Of a DNA stretch of 64,000 nt, positions 43,101 through 54,498 are shown one piece after another. The stretch is from Tetradesmus obliquus (Eukaryota > Chlorophyta > Chlorophyceae > Sphaeropleales > Scenedesmaceae): NCBI GenBank assembly GCA_030272155.1, contig CP126191.1, positions 3,804,501 through 3,868,500 on the forward strand, in the 5' to 3' direction. Under the pieces are notes generated by a model, which was not told the origin of the DNA, did no database searches, and worked only from the letters and a program-made list of their open reading frames with translations. Numbering within the stretch: position 1 is the first letter of the stretch; each line of letters starts with the position of its first letter. Made by a program: the position numbers and the translations under genes.

Positions 43101-43140
43101 CGCTCATAAGTACTGTAGACCGCTCATAAGTACTGTAAAC
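43101..43140. repeat. 20-bp direct duplication
   Basis: CGCTCATAAGTACTGTAGAC is followed at once by CGCTCATAAGTACTGTAAAC, one base different. Confidence 0.9.
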
Positions 43141-43522
43141 AATTGTCTGGGTGATGCTGTCAAAGGCACACACTCCTGCATTTTGCGTGCCGGGGTCAAT
43201 AGATAGGCAATACTTTCCAGGAGGTTGGGGGTTGCTGCGGAGCATTTGTGTATGTTGTGTTCATTCCACATGTTTTAATGTAGGTGTAACTTCTCCTCTC
43301 TCAATGTCTTTGGTGTGTGCCACCACCTCCACCCTTGCATGCTTCCAGGGGCGCTCCAGCTGGATGGCACAAGGCAACAGCCACGTGCCGCTGCAAGCGC
43401 AGCTGCGATTGCTATCACATCACTGCAGCAGCAGCCGCTAGTGCTGGAGCCAGCAGCAGTTACAGGACATCCCAGTGCCCCCAGCAGCATCAGTGTTGCA
43501 GCAGCGCTGGAAGCAGTCCCAG

Positions 43523-43558
<36 letters not shown>
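43523..43558. repeat. (AAT)12 microsatellite
   Basis: A 36-base run of ATA/AAT triplets, out of character with the CTG-rich surroundings. Confidence 0.9.
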
Positions 43559-43672
43559 GTCTTCTTGTAAGCCATACCTTGTCGGCATCGGCAACCGCGC
43601 CCCGTACGGAGCGGAAACTACGACTATTATTGCCTCTCTATTGGTGAGGGGTAGACAGTCCCAGATCTGGCC

Positions 43673-44065
43673 ATGGCTTTGAGCGGCGAGGCAGATGGCG
43701 CGCATGCCGCTGCAACAGCTGCCGTGGTCCCCTTGCTGAGGCTGGCAGAGCCAGCTGTGGCAGCAGCCATCAAGCAGGGGCTCAAGCTGCTGTATGCGGC
43801 AGCACGCGAGGGTGCTTCAGTGCCTGCAGATGTCCTGCAGACAGTTACAAGCAGCCTCAGGGCGCTTGTTGTGCCAGCATGTGGCACCACTGCTGTCATC
43901 CCTACAGCAGCAGCAGCAGCAGCACCTAGCACAGCCAGAAAGCGCAGTTATGGCAGCGCCATGGCGGCAGCAGCAGCAGCACCTAGCACAGCCAGAAAGC
44001 GAAGTTATGGCAGCGCCATGGTAGCAGCAGCAGCAGTAACAGAGGAAGGCAGCAGCAAAAAGTAA
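43673..44065 (+). CDS. Hypothetical Ala-rich protein with internal 16-residue repeat
   Basis: ATG-started frame of 130 codons, family not recognised. The first ~85 residues look like an amphipathic helical segment (LLRLAEPAVAAAIKQGLKLL). Then a 16-residue unit ending STARKRSYGSAM occurs twice in tandem. The frame stops at a TAA after SSKK and continues open beyond it to 44740. There, DNEYWVQLGDHVFMEVE has a faint BAH-domain flavour. This could be one interrupted gene or two unrelated frames. It lies just outside the hAT left end. Confidence 0.3.
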   Translation: MALSGEADGAHAAATAAVVPLLRLAEPAVAAAIKQGLKLLYAAAREGASVPADVLQTVTSSLRALVVPACGTTAVIPTAAAAAAPSTARKRSYGSAMAAAAAAPSTARKRSYGSAMVAAAAVTEEGSSKK

Positions 44066-44418
44066 AAGGTGCAGAAGCCCCCACCTGCATCATCTGATGG
44101 CCGGCCTGGCATCTGGCTTGATGACAATGAGTACTGGGTCCAGCTGGGCGACCATGTCTTCATGGAGGTGGAGTGCAGAGCAAAGAACGTGCGTGACAAA
44201 GCAAGCTTCAAAGTGGCAGCTGTTGCTGTTGCTGCACAGGATGCAGGTGGCGCCTCTGGCAGCAGCGGCAGCAACAGCAGCAACAGTGACATGCAGCATT
44301 TGGTTTGGATGTTTCGTGTGGAGCGCGTGGAGGACAGCTGCGTGCATGGACGGGCTGCTGGGCTGTCACGTGCCCCAGCAGATCACAGCAAGGCATACAC
44401 ACTTCTCAGGCGCTGCAT

Positions 44419-44590
44419 TTATTCTGAAGTGCTGCCCCTGGAAGCTGCTTTGCTGCCCCGCTTCCTCTTTGTGTCATCGCCCAGCTTTCCTGCCTCCTTT
44501 TGCTTCACGTCCTTGCGCTGCTTCACAATCTCCACAGTGCGCGCCTCCTTGCAGAGCTTATCAAGGGACATAGCAGACACGCATGCTGGC
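44419..44590 (-). CDS. Hypothetical charged C-terminal fragment
   Basis: The end of a leftward frame reads MSLDKLCKEARTVEIVKQRK and then a Lys/Arg-rich tail ending GSTSE. Its charge pattern is more protein-like than the opposite strand, but no family, start or upstream exon is clear. A poly-Gln frame lies just upstream on the same strand (44600-44770). Confidence 0.25.
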
Positions 44591-44987
44591 AGCAAGCTGT
44601 GCAGCAACGATTGTGCCGCGTTGCAGCTGCTCTTCCCCTCCAGTTGGCTGCTGCTGCAGCACATCTGCTTCTGCTGCTGCTGCAGTGGCTGCTTGCTGCA
44701 TCTGCTCAGCCTCTTGCTGCTGCTGCTGCTCCTGCTGTGATGTGGCAGCAGCAGAGACAACATGGTCATCGCCACTGAGTTGCAGCGCTGCCCGCTACCT
44801 ACACGCTGAGTGAAGGGCCTACGATAGGAAACAGCAGCCGAACCCTACGAGTGTTACAATGTATGACGAGTCGACGACTCGACGAGTGGGGGTGTGCCAT
44901 TTCACGGTTTCAAGCCCCGGTGTAAGAAATTTCACTGAAAAATGAAATTTAATGAAATCTGAAACGGAAAAGTGAAACGACTGAAAC

Positions 44988-47900
44988 ATGTCTGAGCAGC
45001 AGCAGCAGCAGCAGGCGGGAGGGCAAGTTCAAAATGCTGGCCCTGCCCGCATCGGTTTGGCGCGTTCCCGGCATGCGCTGGACGCCGAAGATCCATCGAT
45101 TAGCAAGAAACCAAGGGGTGCAGCGCCCAGCTTTGCGCACAACGAGATCAGCACTGTGAACGGCCAGAAGAGGTGCAACCACTGCAACATGTCTGTACCT
45201 GGCAACATTACACGCGTTAAGACCCACCTGTTGACGTGCCAGAAGTTCTTGACAAGTGAAGCCGCTCAGAAGGTAGCAGAGTCTAACCAGGAGGTGGCAG
45301 CTAAACTGAAGGCACTCAAGTGAGCAGCAGCAGCAGCAGCAGCAGCACTACTTGCAGCAGCAGTCATGGTGTGACTTGCATACTAATCCCTTGTACGCTT
45401 TTGCAGGGAGAAGCGCGGCGGGCAGACAACGCTCACTGGACTGCCAGTTGGCGCTGGCGGCAGTGGTGCTGGCAGCAGCGCAGGCAGCGGCAGCTCAACA
45501 GGTGCTGGCAGGTCCGCATCTGCCTTTCCGGTCAAGGTGTACCCTAAATACAGCGCAGCTGACATTGAGGAGCACAACGAGGCCATCGCCATCTTCCTGT
45601 ACGGCTGCAACCAGCCCCTTAGCCTTGTGGAGCACCCTGACTTCCAGCAGATGGTGTTCACGCTTGCTCCGCACATGAAGGGCAAGCTGATTGGCCGCAA
45701 GGTGCTGGCCACCACCATGCTGGACAAGGTTTACGAAAAGACACAGTCCAAAGTGGAGGGCTTTCTGCAGGAGCAGGTGCGGTTGTCAGCCGCTTGTTAA
45801 GCACACTGTTGTGTCGTTTTAATTGCACAGGGCTACCAACAGGTATGCAGTCCTACTCTCCATGCTTAGCCATTTGTTGGGCATCAACCTGTGTTATGGC
45901 TGTCGTAACGGCTGATTTGGCTGCTGCCAATTTCTGTTTGCAGAAGTATGTCGCCACCAGCACAGACGCCTGGTCCAGCTCTCACAACACTGGTGCGCAT
46001 GTGCTGAACGTGAACGCCATCGCCAACGGCACCAGTGTGTTCCTGGACATGGTGTTTACTGGCGCTGACAGCCACACTGGCAACTACATCGCCACACAGG
46101 TGGGCATATAGTGCACGGAAACGCGTCAGCACTTGCTTGCGGTTTGGTGGTTGTAAGCGTACAAATGCTGCCTGATGTCTGGTGATGGTATCAGAACCCA
46201 TGCTGCTGCACCTCTATTGCTGCTCTTGTGGTGCTGCTGCAGGTGGAGAGCGTGCTGGGCAAGTGGAACATTTTGGACAAGACAGTGGCGTTCGTCACAG
46301 ACTGGGGCAGCAACATGGTGAAGGCAGGCGAGTGCCTGCAGGAGATGCTGCCACACTACGCTAGCGGCGTCAACTGCCTGCAGCACCTGATCAGCAATGG
46401 GCTCAAGGACTTCGCCAAAAACGAGTCAGTGGCCAGCATCATGGCCAAGGGCAAGGAGGTGGTGCAGTACCTGACAGGGCGCACCGTACCGCGTGCCATC
46501 TATGACGAGAAGAAGCAGCAGCTGGGTGGCACTGCGCTTGTCAAAGCTGGCACAACGCGCTTTGGCAGCAACGTGCTCTCCATGGAGTCAGTGGAGCGCA
46601 ATGAGTGAGCTGCATTATCTCCGTCAGCAGGATGCCTGGTTGGTGGAGGTTTCTTGCCAGTGTAGCTTGGTGTCCTGGTGATGGAGTTATTGTGCACACT
46701 CACTGTGTTCTGTGGCCCTTGCCTGATTAAACTACCTGTGCCCCGCTCTCCCTGCTGTTTCTGCGGCTTGCAGGAAGGTGCTGCGCGCTACTGTCAGCAG
46801 CGACAAATTTGACTCCTTCATTCAGAGCCAGAGCAAGGCGACAGACAAGGAAGCAGCAATCAAGTTCAAGGGTCTCATCAACGACACCAGCTCCGTGCTG
46901 TTCAGTGACATCAAGTGGGCCGTGGACACGCTGGCACCCTTCCAGTCAGCCATCAAGGAGGTGGGACGCCAGCCTGGCAGCCACTGATGACAACAGTAAC
47001 TGCCTCTATCAACGGCTTGTGTACTTACAGTGCTGCTCCTGCATCACTGCTTTAGGCATATCAACGACCATATATTCAGTACTAATGTCATGCGCTCTTT
47101 GCTGCTGCGCCTTTTAGGTGGAGGGCGACACAGCAAAGCTGTCAGATGGCTACTACGCTGTGCAGGCGCTGACAAAGCATGTGGAGAAGATAAGCGCTGC
47201 GCAGGGCAGCTACTTAAATATGATGCAGGATGATGACACGCCTGCGCAGACGCTGGCCCTGGCCTTTGACTTTGCTACCAGCGGCTTTGCTGAGGCCTGG
47301 GACACGCGCGCTAAGCAGGCGACCACAGATCTGGTTGTGGCAGCAGCGATTGTGGATCCCAGATGCGCGTCAGCAACTGCAGCAGCTGTGACGTGCGGCA
47401 TATACATCACATGCAGCCACACCGCAGTAATGCTTGCAGGTGTGGAGGGTTGTGGTGCTGCTTTAACCTGCATTGCCAAGCTATTCAGATTGCTGTCATG
47501 TTGAATGCAGCCATGGCAGCAGTTTGCTGTCAACCTGGTTCTGCTGCCTGCTCTGAACACTTGATTCTGGTGGTCTGCACCTGCAGGTACAAGGGCAAGC
47601 TGAGCAGCATGCCAGCTGCAGACGTGGTGCGGGGGGAGGCATTCATTGAGCAGCTTGCAGGACGCATGATGGGGCAGCAGGCTCAGACCAAGGCAAAGGT
47701 GAGCAACAGGTACAGCAGAAATACCGTATTTTGGTGGCGCATGTATATTACTCAAGCAATTGCCTGTATACTGTAGCGCCTGTATACTACTCAAGCAAGT
47801 GCCCAGCTAACAGACGTCATACCTGATTTGAAGGCATGTTAATTTGGCTTGGATTTGCCACTGCTCAACACTCACTGCTGGCAGTGAATTGCATTCATCC

Positions 47901-48363
47901 CAAAAAATCAAGTGCCGCCCACCGCATTGTTTAACCGCCCTGCTGTAGGGGCAACTCATGAATTACAAGAGCAGGCCCCGGGAGATTGGCATAACGCCTG
48001 CAGCAGTGGCAGCCACGCAGACGGCTGGCGTGGCGCCTGAGACCTTCTGGACTGACATCTCGCACAGCTGTGCTGAGCTGTCCGAGGTAGCGCGCTCAGG
48101 CGCTGTCCATCCCCCCAACCAGCGCCACCAGCGAGCGTGTGTTCAGCGCTGTGAGCCAGGTGTGGGATACAGGGCGCAGTTGCATGGCCAGCGCACGTGT
48201 GCGCAAGCTGCTGTTCATCTACTTCAACCGCAAGGCGCTCAGCCGTGACGGAGCAGTGCGTGATGCAGAGGACTTTGCAGCGTACGTGAAGTGGCTAGAC
48301 AGCTTGAACAACGAGGAGGAGCAGGAGAAGCAGCAGCAGCAGCAGCAGCAGGAGCAGCAGTAG
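44988..48363 (+). CDS. hAT transposase with BED zinc finger
   Basis: Eight exons: 44988-45319, 45407-45776, 45944-46099, 46243-46604, 46774-46960, 47118-47368, 47587-47698, 47949-48363. A BED-type finger reads CNHCNMSVPGN with the His/Cys pair in HLLTC. The RNase-H-like core shows STDAWSSSHN (first Asp) and VTDWGSNMVKAG (second Asp), then GVNCLQHLISNGLKD. IVDPRC precedes the KGKL motif, and the C-terminal dimerisation block reads IPPTSATSERVFS. In the last exon the frame shifts by one base near 48098, between ELSEVA and ALSIPPTS, so this copy is probably inactive unless that is an assembly error. The tail is poly-Gln. The first seven exons are open, suggesting recent activity. Confidence 0.85.
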
Positions 48364-48483
48364 GAGCAGGAGCAGCTGTATTTCAGCAGGTCATGTGGGC
48401 GAATGCCACCTGCAGCAGCAATGGCTGCATTGTGCATCTTGATGCTTGTGTGGGTTTGTGATTGCCTGTATTTCTTTGTGTGA

Positions 48484-49069
48484 TTGCAAGTTGACAACAT
48501 TAGCGTCTTGTGCGATTACGCCCTGCCCCCGGGCCGGGAAAATTGCGCCCACGCAGGGGGCACCGTCAGCGGCTTTCATCAAATGCTGTAGCTGTGCAAA
48601 AAACAGTAAGCGCACTGCATATTTCGGATGCTGCATTCCGTGTGTGAACAACGAAGCCAAAGGCAGCTAATCCTGTTACAAACAAGCGGCTTTTCCCTGT
48701 AGCTGTGTTGGGGCCGCAGGTACAGTCGCTATTTTCATAGCAACATAGGAAAAGTAAAAATTGCCATGTCAGGGTCTGCAGTGTAGCAGGGCGTGCCGGC
48801 ATGCGAGCCTGCAGGCAAGGACACTTGCGCCCACGAATGGGGCACCAGTCGAGCCTTGAAGCAGTCGCAATGCTCGTTAACTCCTTAGGTTAACCTATTC
48901 AAAACGTCTAATGCGGTGTCGAGGGCGTGCTAGCATGCACGCGTCATTGCCAACGCCTGTCGCGCCCACGATTGCAGTTCACAGGCGCCAACCAGGGACG
49001 CCACATCCATGCACATAAAGGCGCGATAACAAAACACAACACAGCTTAAATCAACTTGCCTTCCACTAG
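48484..49069 (+). mobile_element. Non-autonomous Helentron-like unit A (586 bp)
   Basis: Begins TTGCAAGTTGA and ends TCAACTTGCCTTCCACTAG. The 5' terminal GCAAGTTGA is repeated inverted as TCAACTTGC nine to ten bases before the 3' CTAG, the asymmetric terminal/subterminal arrangement of Helentrons (Helitron2). The interior has a GC-rich near-palindrome around GCGTGCCGGCATGC (48793-48803) and a stem GCGTGC/GCACGC near 48927-48944. It interrupts the hAT downstream of the transposase stop codon. Confidence 0.75.
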
Positions 49070-49097
49070 TGCCTGCATGTGCTTCTTCGTGCAATTG

Positions 49098-49683
49098 TTG
49101 CAAGTTGAGACATTACCGTCTTATCCGATTACGCCCTGCCTCCGGGCCGGGAAAATTGCGCCCACGCAGGGGGCACTGTCGGCGGCTTTCATCGAATGCT
49201 ATAGCTGTGCGGAAAAACTGTACACGCACTGCATATGTCGGATGCTGCATTCCGGTTGTGAACAACGACGCCAAAGGCAGGTAATCCTGTTACAACAAGC
49301 GGCTTTTCCCTGTAGTTGTGTTGGGGCCGCAGATGCAGTCGCTATTTTCATAGAAACATAGGAAAAGGAAACATCGCCATGTCAGGGTCTGCAGTGCAGC
49401 AGGGCGGGCCGGCATGCGCGCCTGCAGGCCAAGGACACTTGCGCCCACGAATGGGGCGCCAGTCGAGCCTTGAAGCAGTCGCAATGCTCGTTCACTCCTT
49501 AGATTAACCTATTCAAAACAACTGATGCGGTATCGAGGGCGTGCTAGCATGCACGCGTCATTGCCAACGCCTGTCGCGCCCACGACTGCAGTTCACAGGC
49601 GCCAACCAGGGACGCCACATCCATGCACATAAAGGCGTGATAACAAAACACAACACAGCTTAAATCAACTTGCCTTCCACTAG
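49098..49683 (+). mobile_element. Non-autonomous Helentron-like unit B (586 bp)
   Basis: Same length, ends and internal palindromes as unit A, with scattered substitutions. It is separated from A by 28 bp (49070-49097) of other sequence and abuts the next unit exactly at CTAG/TTGCAAG. Confidence 0.75.
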
Positions 49684-50269
49684 TTGCAAGTTGAGACATT
49701 AGCGTCTTGTCCGATTACGCCCTGCCTCCGGGCCGGGAAAAATGCGCCCACGCAGGGGGCGCTGGCTGCGGCTTTCATCGAATGCTGTAGCTTTGCAAAA
49801 AACCCGTAAACGCACTGCATATGTCGGATGCTGCATTCCGGTTGTGAACGACGAAGCGAAAGGCAGCTAATCCTGTTACAAACAAGCGGCTTTTCCCTGT
49901 AGTCGTGTTGGGGCCGCAGATGCAGTCGCTATTTTCACAGCAACATAGGAAAAGTAAAAATTGCCATGTCAGGGTCTGCAGTGTAGCAGGGCGTGCCGGC
50001 ATGCGAGCCTGCAGGCAAGGACACTTGCGCCCACGAATGGGGCACCAGTCGAGCCTTGAAGCAGTCGCAATGCTCGTTAACTCCTTAGGTTAACCTATTC
50101 AAAACGTCTAATGCGGTGTCGAGGGCGTGCTAGCATGCACGCGTCATTGCCAACGCCTGTCGCGCCCACGATTGCAGTTCACAGGCGCCAACCAGGGACG
50201 CCACATCCATGCACATAAAGGCGCGATAACAAAACACAACACAGCTTAAATCAACTTGCCTTCCACTAG
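49684..50269 (+). mobile_element. Non-autonomous Helentron-like unit C (586 bp)
   Basis: Complete unit starting directly after the CTAG of unit B. From about 49920 onward it is almost identical to unit A, closer than to B, which implies copying or conversion between non-adjacent units. Confidence 0.75.
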
Positions 50270-50805
50270 GCCGGGAAAAATGCGCCCACGAAGGGGGCAC
50301 TGTCAGCGGCTTTCATCGAACGCTATCGCTTTGCAAAAAACATGTAAACGCACTGCATATGTCGGATGCTGCATTCCGGTTGAACAACGACGCCAAAGGC
50401 AGGTAATCCTGTTACAAACAAGCGGCTTTTCCCTGTAGTCGTGTTGGGGCCGCAGATACAGTCGCTGTTTTCATAGAAACATAGGAAAAGTGAAAATCGC
50501 CATGTCAGGGTCTGCAGTGTAGCAGGGCGTGCCGGCATGCGAGCCTACAGGCGAGGACACTTGCGCCCACGAATGGGGCGCCAGTCGAGCCTTGGAGCAG
50601 TCGCAATGCTCGTTAACTCCTTAGATTAACCTATTCAAAACGTCTAATGCGGTATCGAGGGCGTGCTAGCATGCACGCGTCATTGCCAACGCCTGTCGCG
50701 CCCACGATTGCAGTTCACAGGCGCCAACCAGGGACGCCACATCCATGCACATAAAGGCGCGATAACAAAACACAACACAGCTTAAATCAACTTGCCTTCC
50801 ACTAG
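50270..50805 (+). mobile_element. Helentron-like unit D, 5'-truncated (536 bp)
   Basis: Starts at GCCGGGAAAAA, about 50 bases inside the unit, immediately after the CTAG of unit C, and runs to a normal CTAG end at 50805. The left terminal repeat is absent. Confidence 0.75.
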
Positions 50806-51433
50806 TTGCAAGTTGAGACATTAGCGTCTTGTGCGATTACGCCCTGCCTCCGGGCCGGAAAAACGCGCTCACGAAGGGGGCGCTGGCTGCGGCTTTCATC
50901 GAACGCTGTAGCTTTGCGAAAAAAATGTAAACGCACTGCATATGTCGGATGCTGCATTCCGCTTGTGAACAACGAAGCCACAGGCAGCTAATCCTGTTAC
51001 AACAAGCGGCTTTTCCCTGTAGTCGTGTTGGGGCCGCAGATGCAGTCGCTATTTTCATAGAAACATAGGAATAGTAAACGTCGCCATGTCAGGGTCTGCA
51101 GTGTAGCAGGGCGTGCCGGCATGCCCGCCTGCAGGCAAGGACACTGACGCCCACGAATGAGGCGCCAGTGAAACCTTGGGGCAGTTGGACTCCTGTTTTC
51201 TTTCACATCATAATGCATTGTACAGCCGGACACGGCAGCAGGGCGTGCAGGCATGCACGCCCGTTGTCATCAACGACCTCATGAAATCTTGGCGGATTCT
51301 TGGCGAGACTACACCCCTGACCGTGGGGCTGGTGCTACTTCCAACGCCTGACCTTTGCTGTAAACAATCGCATGCGCAAAGTACCTGATATGATGTAAAG
51401 TTGAATCGTCAAGCATGCAGAGTAACTGACGAA

Positions 51434-51709
51434 ATGCCCGTAGCACCGCACTTCCTCATCGCAAAGTACTACAAACGAGAGTCGAAGGGGCGTTTAAGCT
51501 GCAAGTTGTGTGACTATGGCATTTCTTCTAAACTGCAGCCGTGCGCCAGACACATCTTCCACTACTGTTGCAACGCTACTGACACGCAAAGGCAAAACGT
51601 CCTAGACTTGCTGCAAGAAACACAGGATGTGGGTTTACTAAAAGCAGAAGCAGTTGCGGCATTCCAAGCTCGTCAAGTTCAGCAGCTGCAGCGGCAGCAG
51701 GCCTGGAAT

Positions 51710-51749
<40 letters not shown>

Positions 51750-52715
51750 GCAGGTTTCCAGCTCCTCCGCAACTGCGGGATCTTGCTGATGACCTGCAGC
51801 ATGCTGTTGAACAGGCGGTGGCAGCAGCTGCTGATCCTAATCCAACCAGCAAGCGTCAGTGCAGAAGGGCAACACAAGACCAGCAGCAGCAGGCGGGGGG
51901 GCTGCCGATCCATGCTGGTGCCAGTGCCAGCTTTGCCACTGCTGGTGGCCACAGCCAGGGAGCGCTGGCTTCTGCAGCACAGCACCTTCAAGAGTGGTCA
52001 GCTGCAGCTGCAAAGCTGCTTGATGACATGCATGCATGCAGCTGGTGCGGGCGCGTCGCACTCGGCGGCGAGCACAGTCAGCTGCGCCGCAACATGCGGA
52101 CCATGCCTTGTGCTGATGCAGCTGGTGCTCCACCAGCGGCTCTGGCGTACCCTCCTGTCGCATCCTTGATGAGGGCAACGGCGCAGAGCAGGTGCGCCTG
52201 CTGGTCACAGCCGCTTAGGCTTTGCTCAAGCAAAGGTCGTGCTCACACAGTTCCTCTGAACATGCGCATGCTTTCTACTGCTGCAGCTTGTGGTGGGCTT
52301 GCCACAGCTGTCATGGCAGCAAGACGCGCAGGGAACACCAGGCTCAGCACCTGCAGCCACCCGTGGCAGATCTGTCCAGCGACACAGCAGCAGCTGATAT
52401 ACAGGACTGGTTCAAGAACTTGGGCCTGCTGCTCACGCTGCCGCCAGGTGGTTCACTGCAGCTGGCAGTGTTGCGCTGCGGGGTGCGTTACGCACATCGC
52501 ATGTTGGGGTACCTGCACGCCCTCAGCGCAGCAGACCAGGACAGGCCACCGCTGCTGCGCGGAGCTCTGGTCTGCTGGGATGAGGCAGCTGTTGATGGAT
52601 GTGATGCTGCTGATCTTGCAGCATCACTGGACTCACTCATCACCTACCTGCGCAAGCACAACCCAGCAGTACAGCGCTACCTGACCATGGCCGAGCAGCA
52701 GTGGGGCACTGCCCA
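51434..52715 (+). CDS. Helentron N-terminal coding region with zinc-finger-like motif
   Basis: From ATG 51434 (MPVAPHFLIAKYYKRE) a frame reads LSCKLCDYGISSK with a later HIFHYC pair, a BED/C2H2-like finger. It is followed by a Gln/Ala-rich part and, probably after an intron with donor near 52190, a helical segment DIQDWFKNLGLLLTLPPG to about 52715. Helentron proteins often carry N-terminal zinc fingers. The start codon, the intron and the link to the Rep part are inferred, and I did not resolve every junction. Confidence 0.5.
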
Positions 52716-52904
52716 GGTGCGGCATCATCACACGGCTGATCCAGTGCACTGGCTTGGGTATGTTGTGTGTGGTGGTGCAGTTGTCTGCTGTATTGTTGTC
52801 CTAGGCATTTTTGCATGATCACATCTGGCTGTTGTGGAAGTAATGAAAGCCAATGCAGTTGAACTACCTGCCACTCACAAGAACTGCGCTGCAACTGTGT
52901 GCAT

Positions 52905-52926
52905 TGATGCAGGATACCTCTGCTCC

Positions 52927-52960
<34 letters not shown>

Positions 52961-54498
52961 GGGGGCGTGCCGGTGCTGGGCGCTGATTGCATCAGGGATG
53001 GCGTCGCAGATGTGCAGGGGCGGGACCCACGCATGCGCTCAAATGCTGAGCCATACACCACGCCTCTCACAGCTGCCATGGACTGGGATGGGCAGCACAC
53101 AGGCGAAGATCACCGGCCGGGCATCATGTTCAGCTTTGGTGACGTGCAGGAGCGAGGCCACGCCACGCCGCAGCCCGTCACAGGCACTGCCTCAGGCTAC
53201 AGCAGCAGGCACAAGCTGTCCCTGGACAACGCCCTGTTCCCTTTCCTGCACCCTGGTGGTGTTGGAGCCTTCAGGACGGGGGCCAGCCTCTCCACACTGC
53301 TCAAGCAGCGCATGCAGCAGCTGTTTTCGCCATTCACCATGGTGAAGGAGTACCTGCTGGTGATGTTTCAGGTGCGCAGCACTACGGCAGCTGCGGCAGC
53401 GCCTGCAGCATTCTCTTGCACATTGCACAACCAGTGCATCTCATGCAACTGCTGCACCTTGCCTCCTTTGTGCCACAGCCGATGCATCTTGTTCCTGTCA
53501 ATCTCCTGCCTCGTGCTGGGTAACTTCGTCATGCTTCTGCAGCATGGCACTGCAGCCATGCTCAGCTGTACACTGATGGTGCTTGCTGATGCTGCTGCTG
53601 CTGCTGCTGCTGCTGCAGGTGGAAGCCGTGGCCACGTTGGTGGGCGGTGTCAGCGAGACAGCACTGTTCAGCTGCATTCAACGTGAGAAGCAGCTGTCAC
53701 CAGATGCTGACCCTGCAGACATCATCAAAGCGGTCGCCAGGCAGCTCGTCCCTGCCACCGTGCCAGGCTCCCCAGCCTACCACCGCAACAAGCTGCAGGA
53801 CCTGCTGGCCATGGTCAACCGCCACGGCATCCCATCCCTGTTCCTCACCCTCACTGCAGACGAGCAGACTGCATTGCGTTGGCGCGAGGTGGAGCAGATG
53901 GAGGCCATGGCCAAGCAGTTCACCGGCGAGGACATCACCTGGCGCGACATGCCTGTGGAGATGGCGCGCCTGTTCACCGACCGCGTGGAGACGTTCATGG
54001 CGCGCCATGTGCTGAGCGCTCGCTCGCCCATCCTCGGCCGCGTCAACCACTACGTCACCCGCTTTGAGGCGCAGGTGCGGAGCACGCTGGTTGACGCTGC
54101 AGTCCTCGATGCCCTTGCGCCACCTGTGCAGTTTTGCCTTGCCTTTAGCAAGCAGCTTTGCATTCTCATGCAGTGCGTCCTGCTGTGCTGCTCCACACAT
54201 AAATTGCTGTGATGAGCTGCTCGCCAGCAACATCACAGCGCCCCACTCCCCTAAACTCACCGCCTTGCCTGTTGCTGCTGTGTCTGCTGCCGCGCAGCAC
54301 CGCGGCTCCCTGCACGCGCACATCCTGCTGTGGGTTGACCCTGCAGACCTGCCGCGCGTCAGCCAAGAGATCACCGCCACAAAGTGCCGCTACAAGGCCG
54401 TGACAGCGACCGACGGCACAGTCACGCACAAGCCACACCTCGACCCCAGCGACACAGTGGCAAACGCCCTGTTCAACCTGGTTGAGGCCAGCTGCTGA
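52905..54498 (+). CDS. Helitron-like Rep (HUH endonuclease) region
   Basis: NALFPFLHPGGVGAF, YHRNKLQDLLAMVNRHGIPS and LFLTLTADEQ match the conserved blocks of the Helitron helicase-like N-terminal (Rep) domain. HRGSLHAHILLWV is the two-His HUH metal-binding motif. These proteins nick and religate DNA for rolling-circle transposition. At least two introns interrupt it: one from donor 53372 to acceptor 53618 (GCAG before GTGGAAGCC) and one before the HUH block. After ANALFNLVEAS the frame stops and the helicase part starts in another frame. Confidence 0.78.

Larger units (their letters stand above)
42352..43672. other. Repeat-rich intergenic region
   Basis: No gene recognised. Contains a degenerate minisatellite (about 42590-42810), a 20-bp direct duplication at 43101-43140 and a (AAT)12 microsatellite at 43523-43558. 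Confidence 0.6.

Noticed and set aside
48566-51254. Recurring leftward ~70-codon frame (MPARPATLQTLTW...) in each repeat unit
   Set aside because: It recurs only because the units are copies; its ends and frames vary between units and no family is recognised.
53783-54380. Leftward frames over the Rep domain
   Set aside because: Antisense shadows of the Rep coding sequence, which is supported by the HUH motif.
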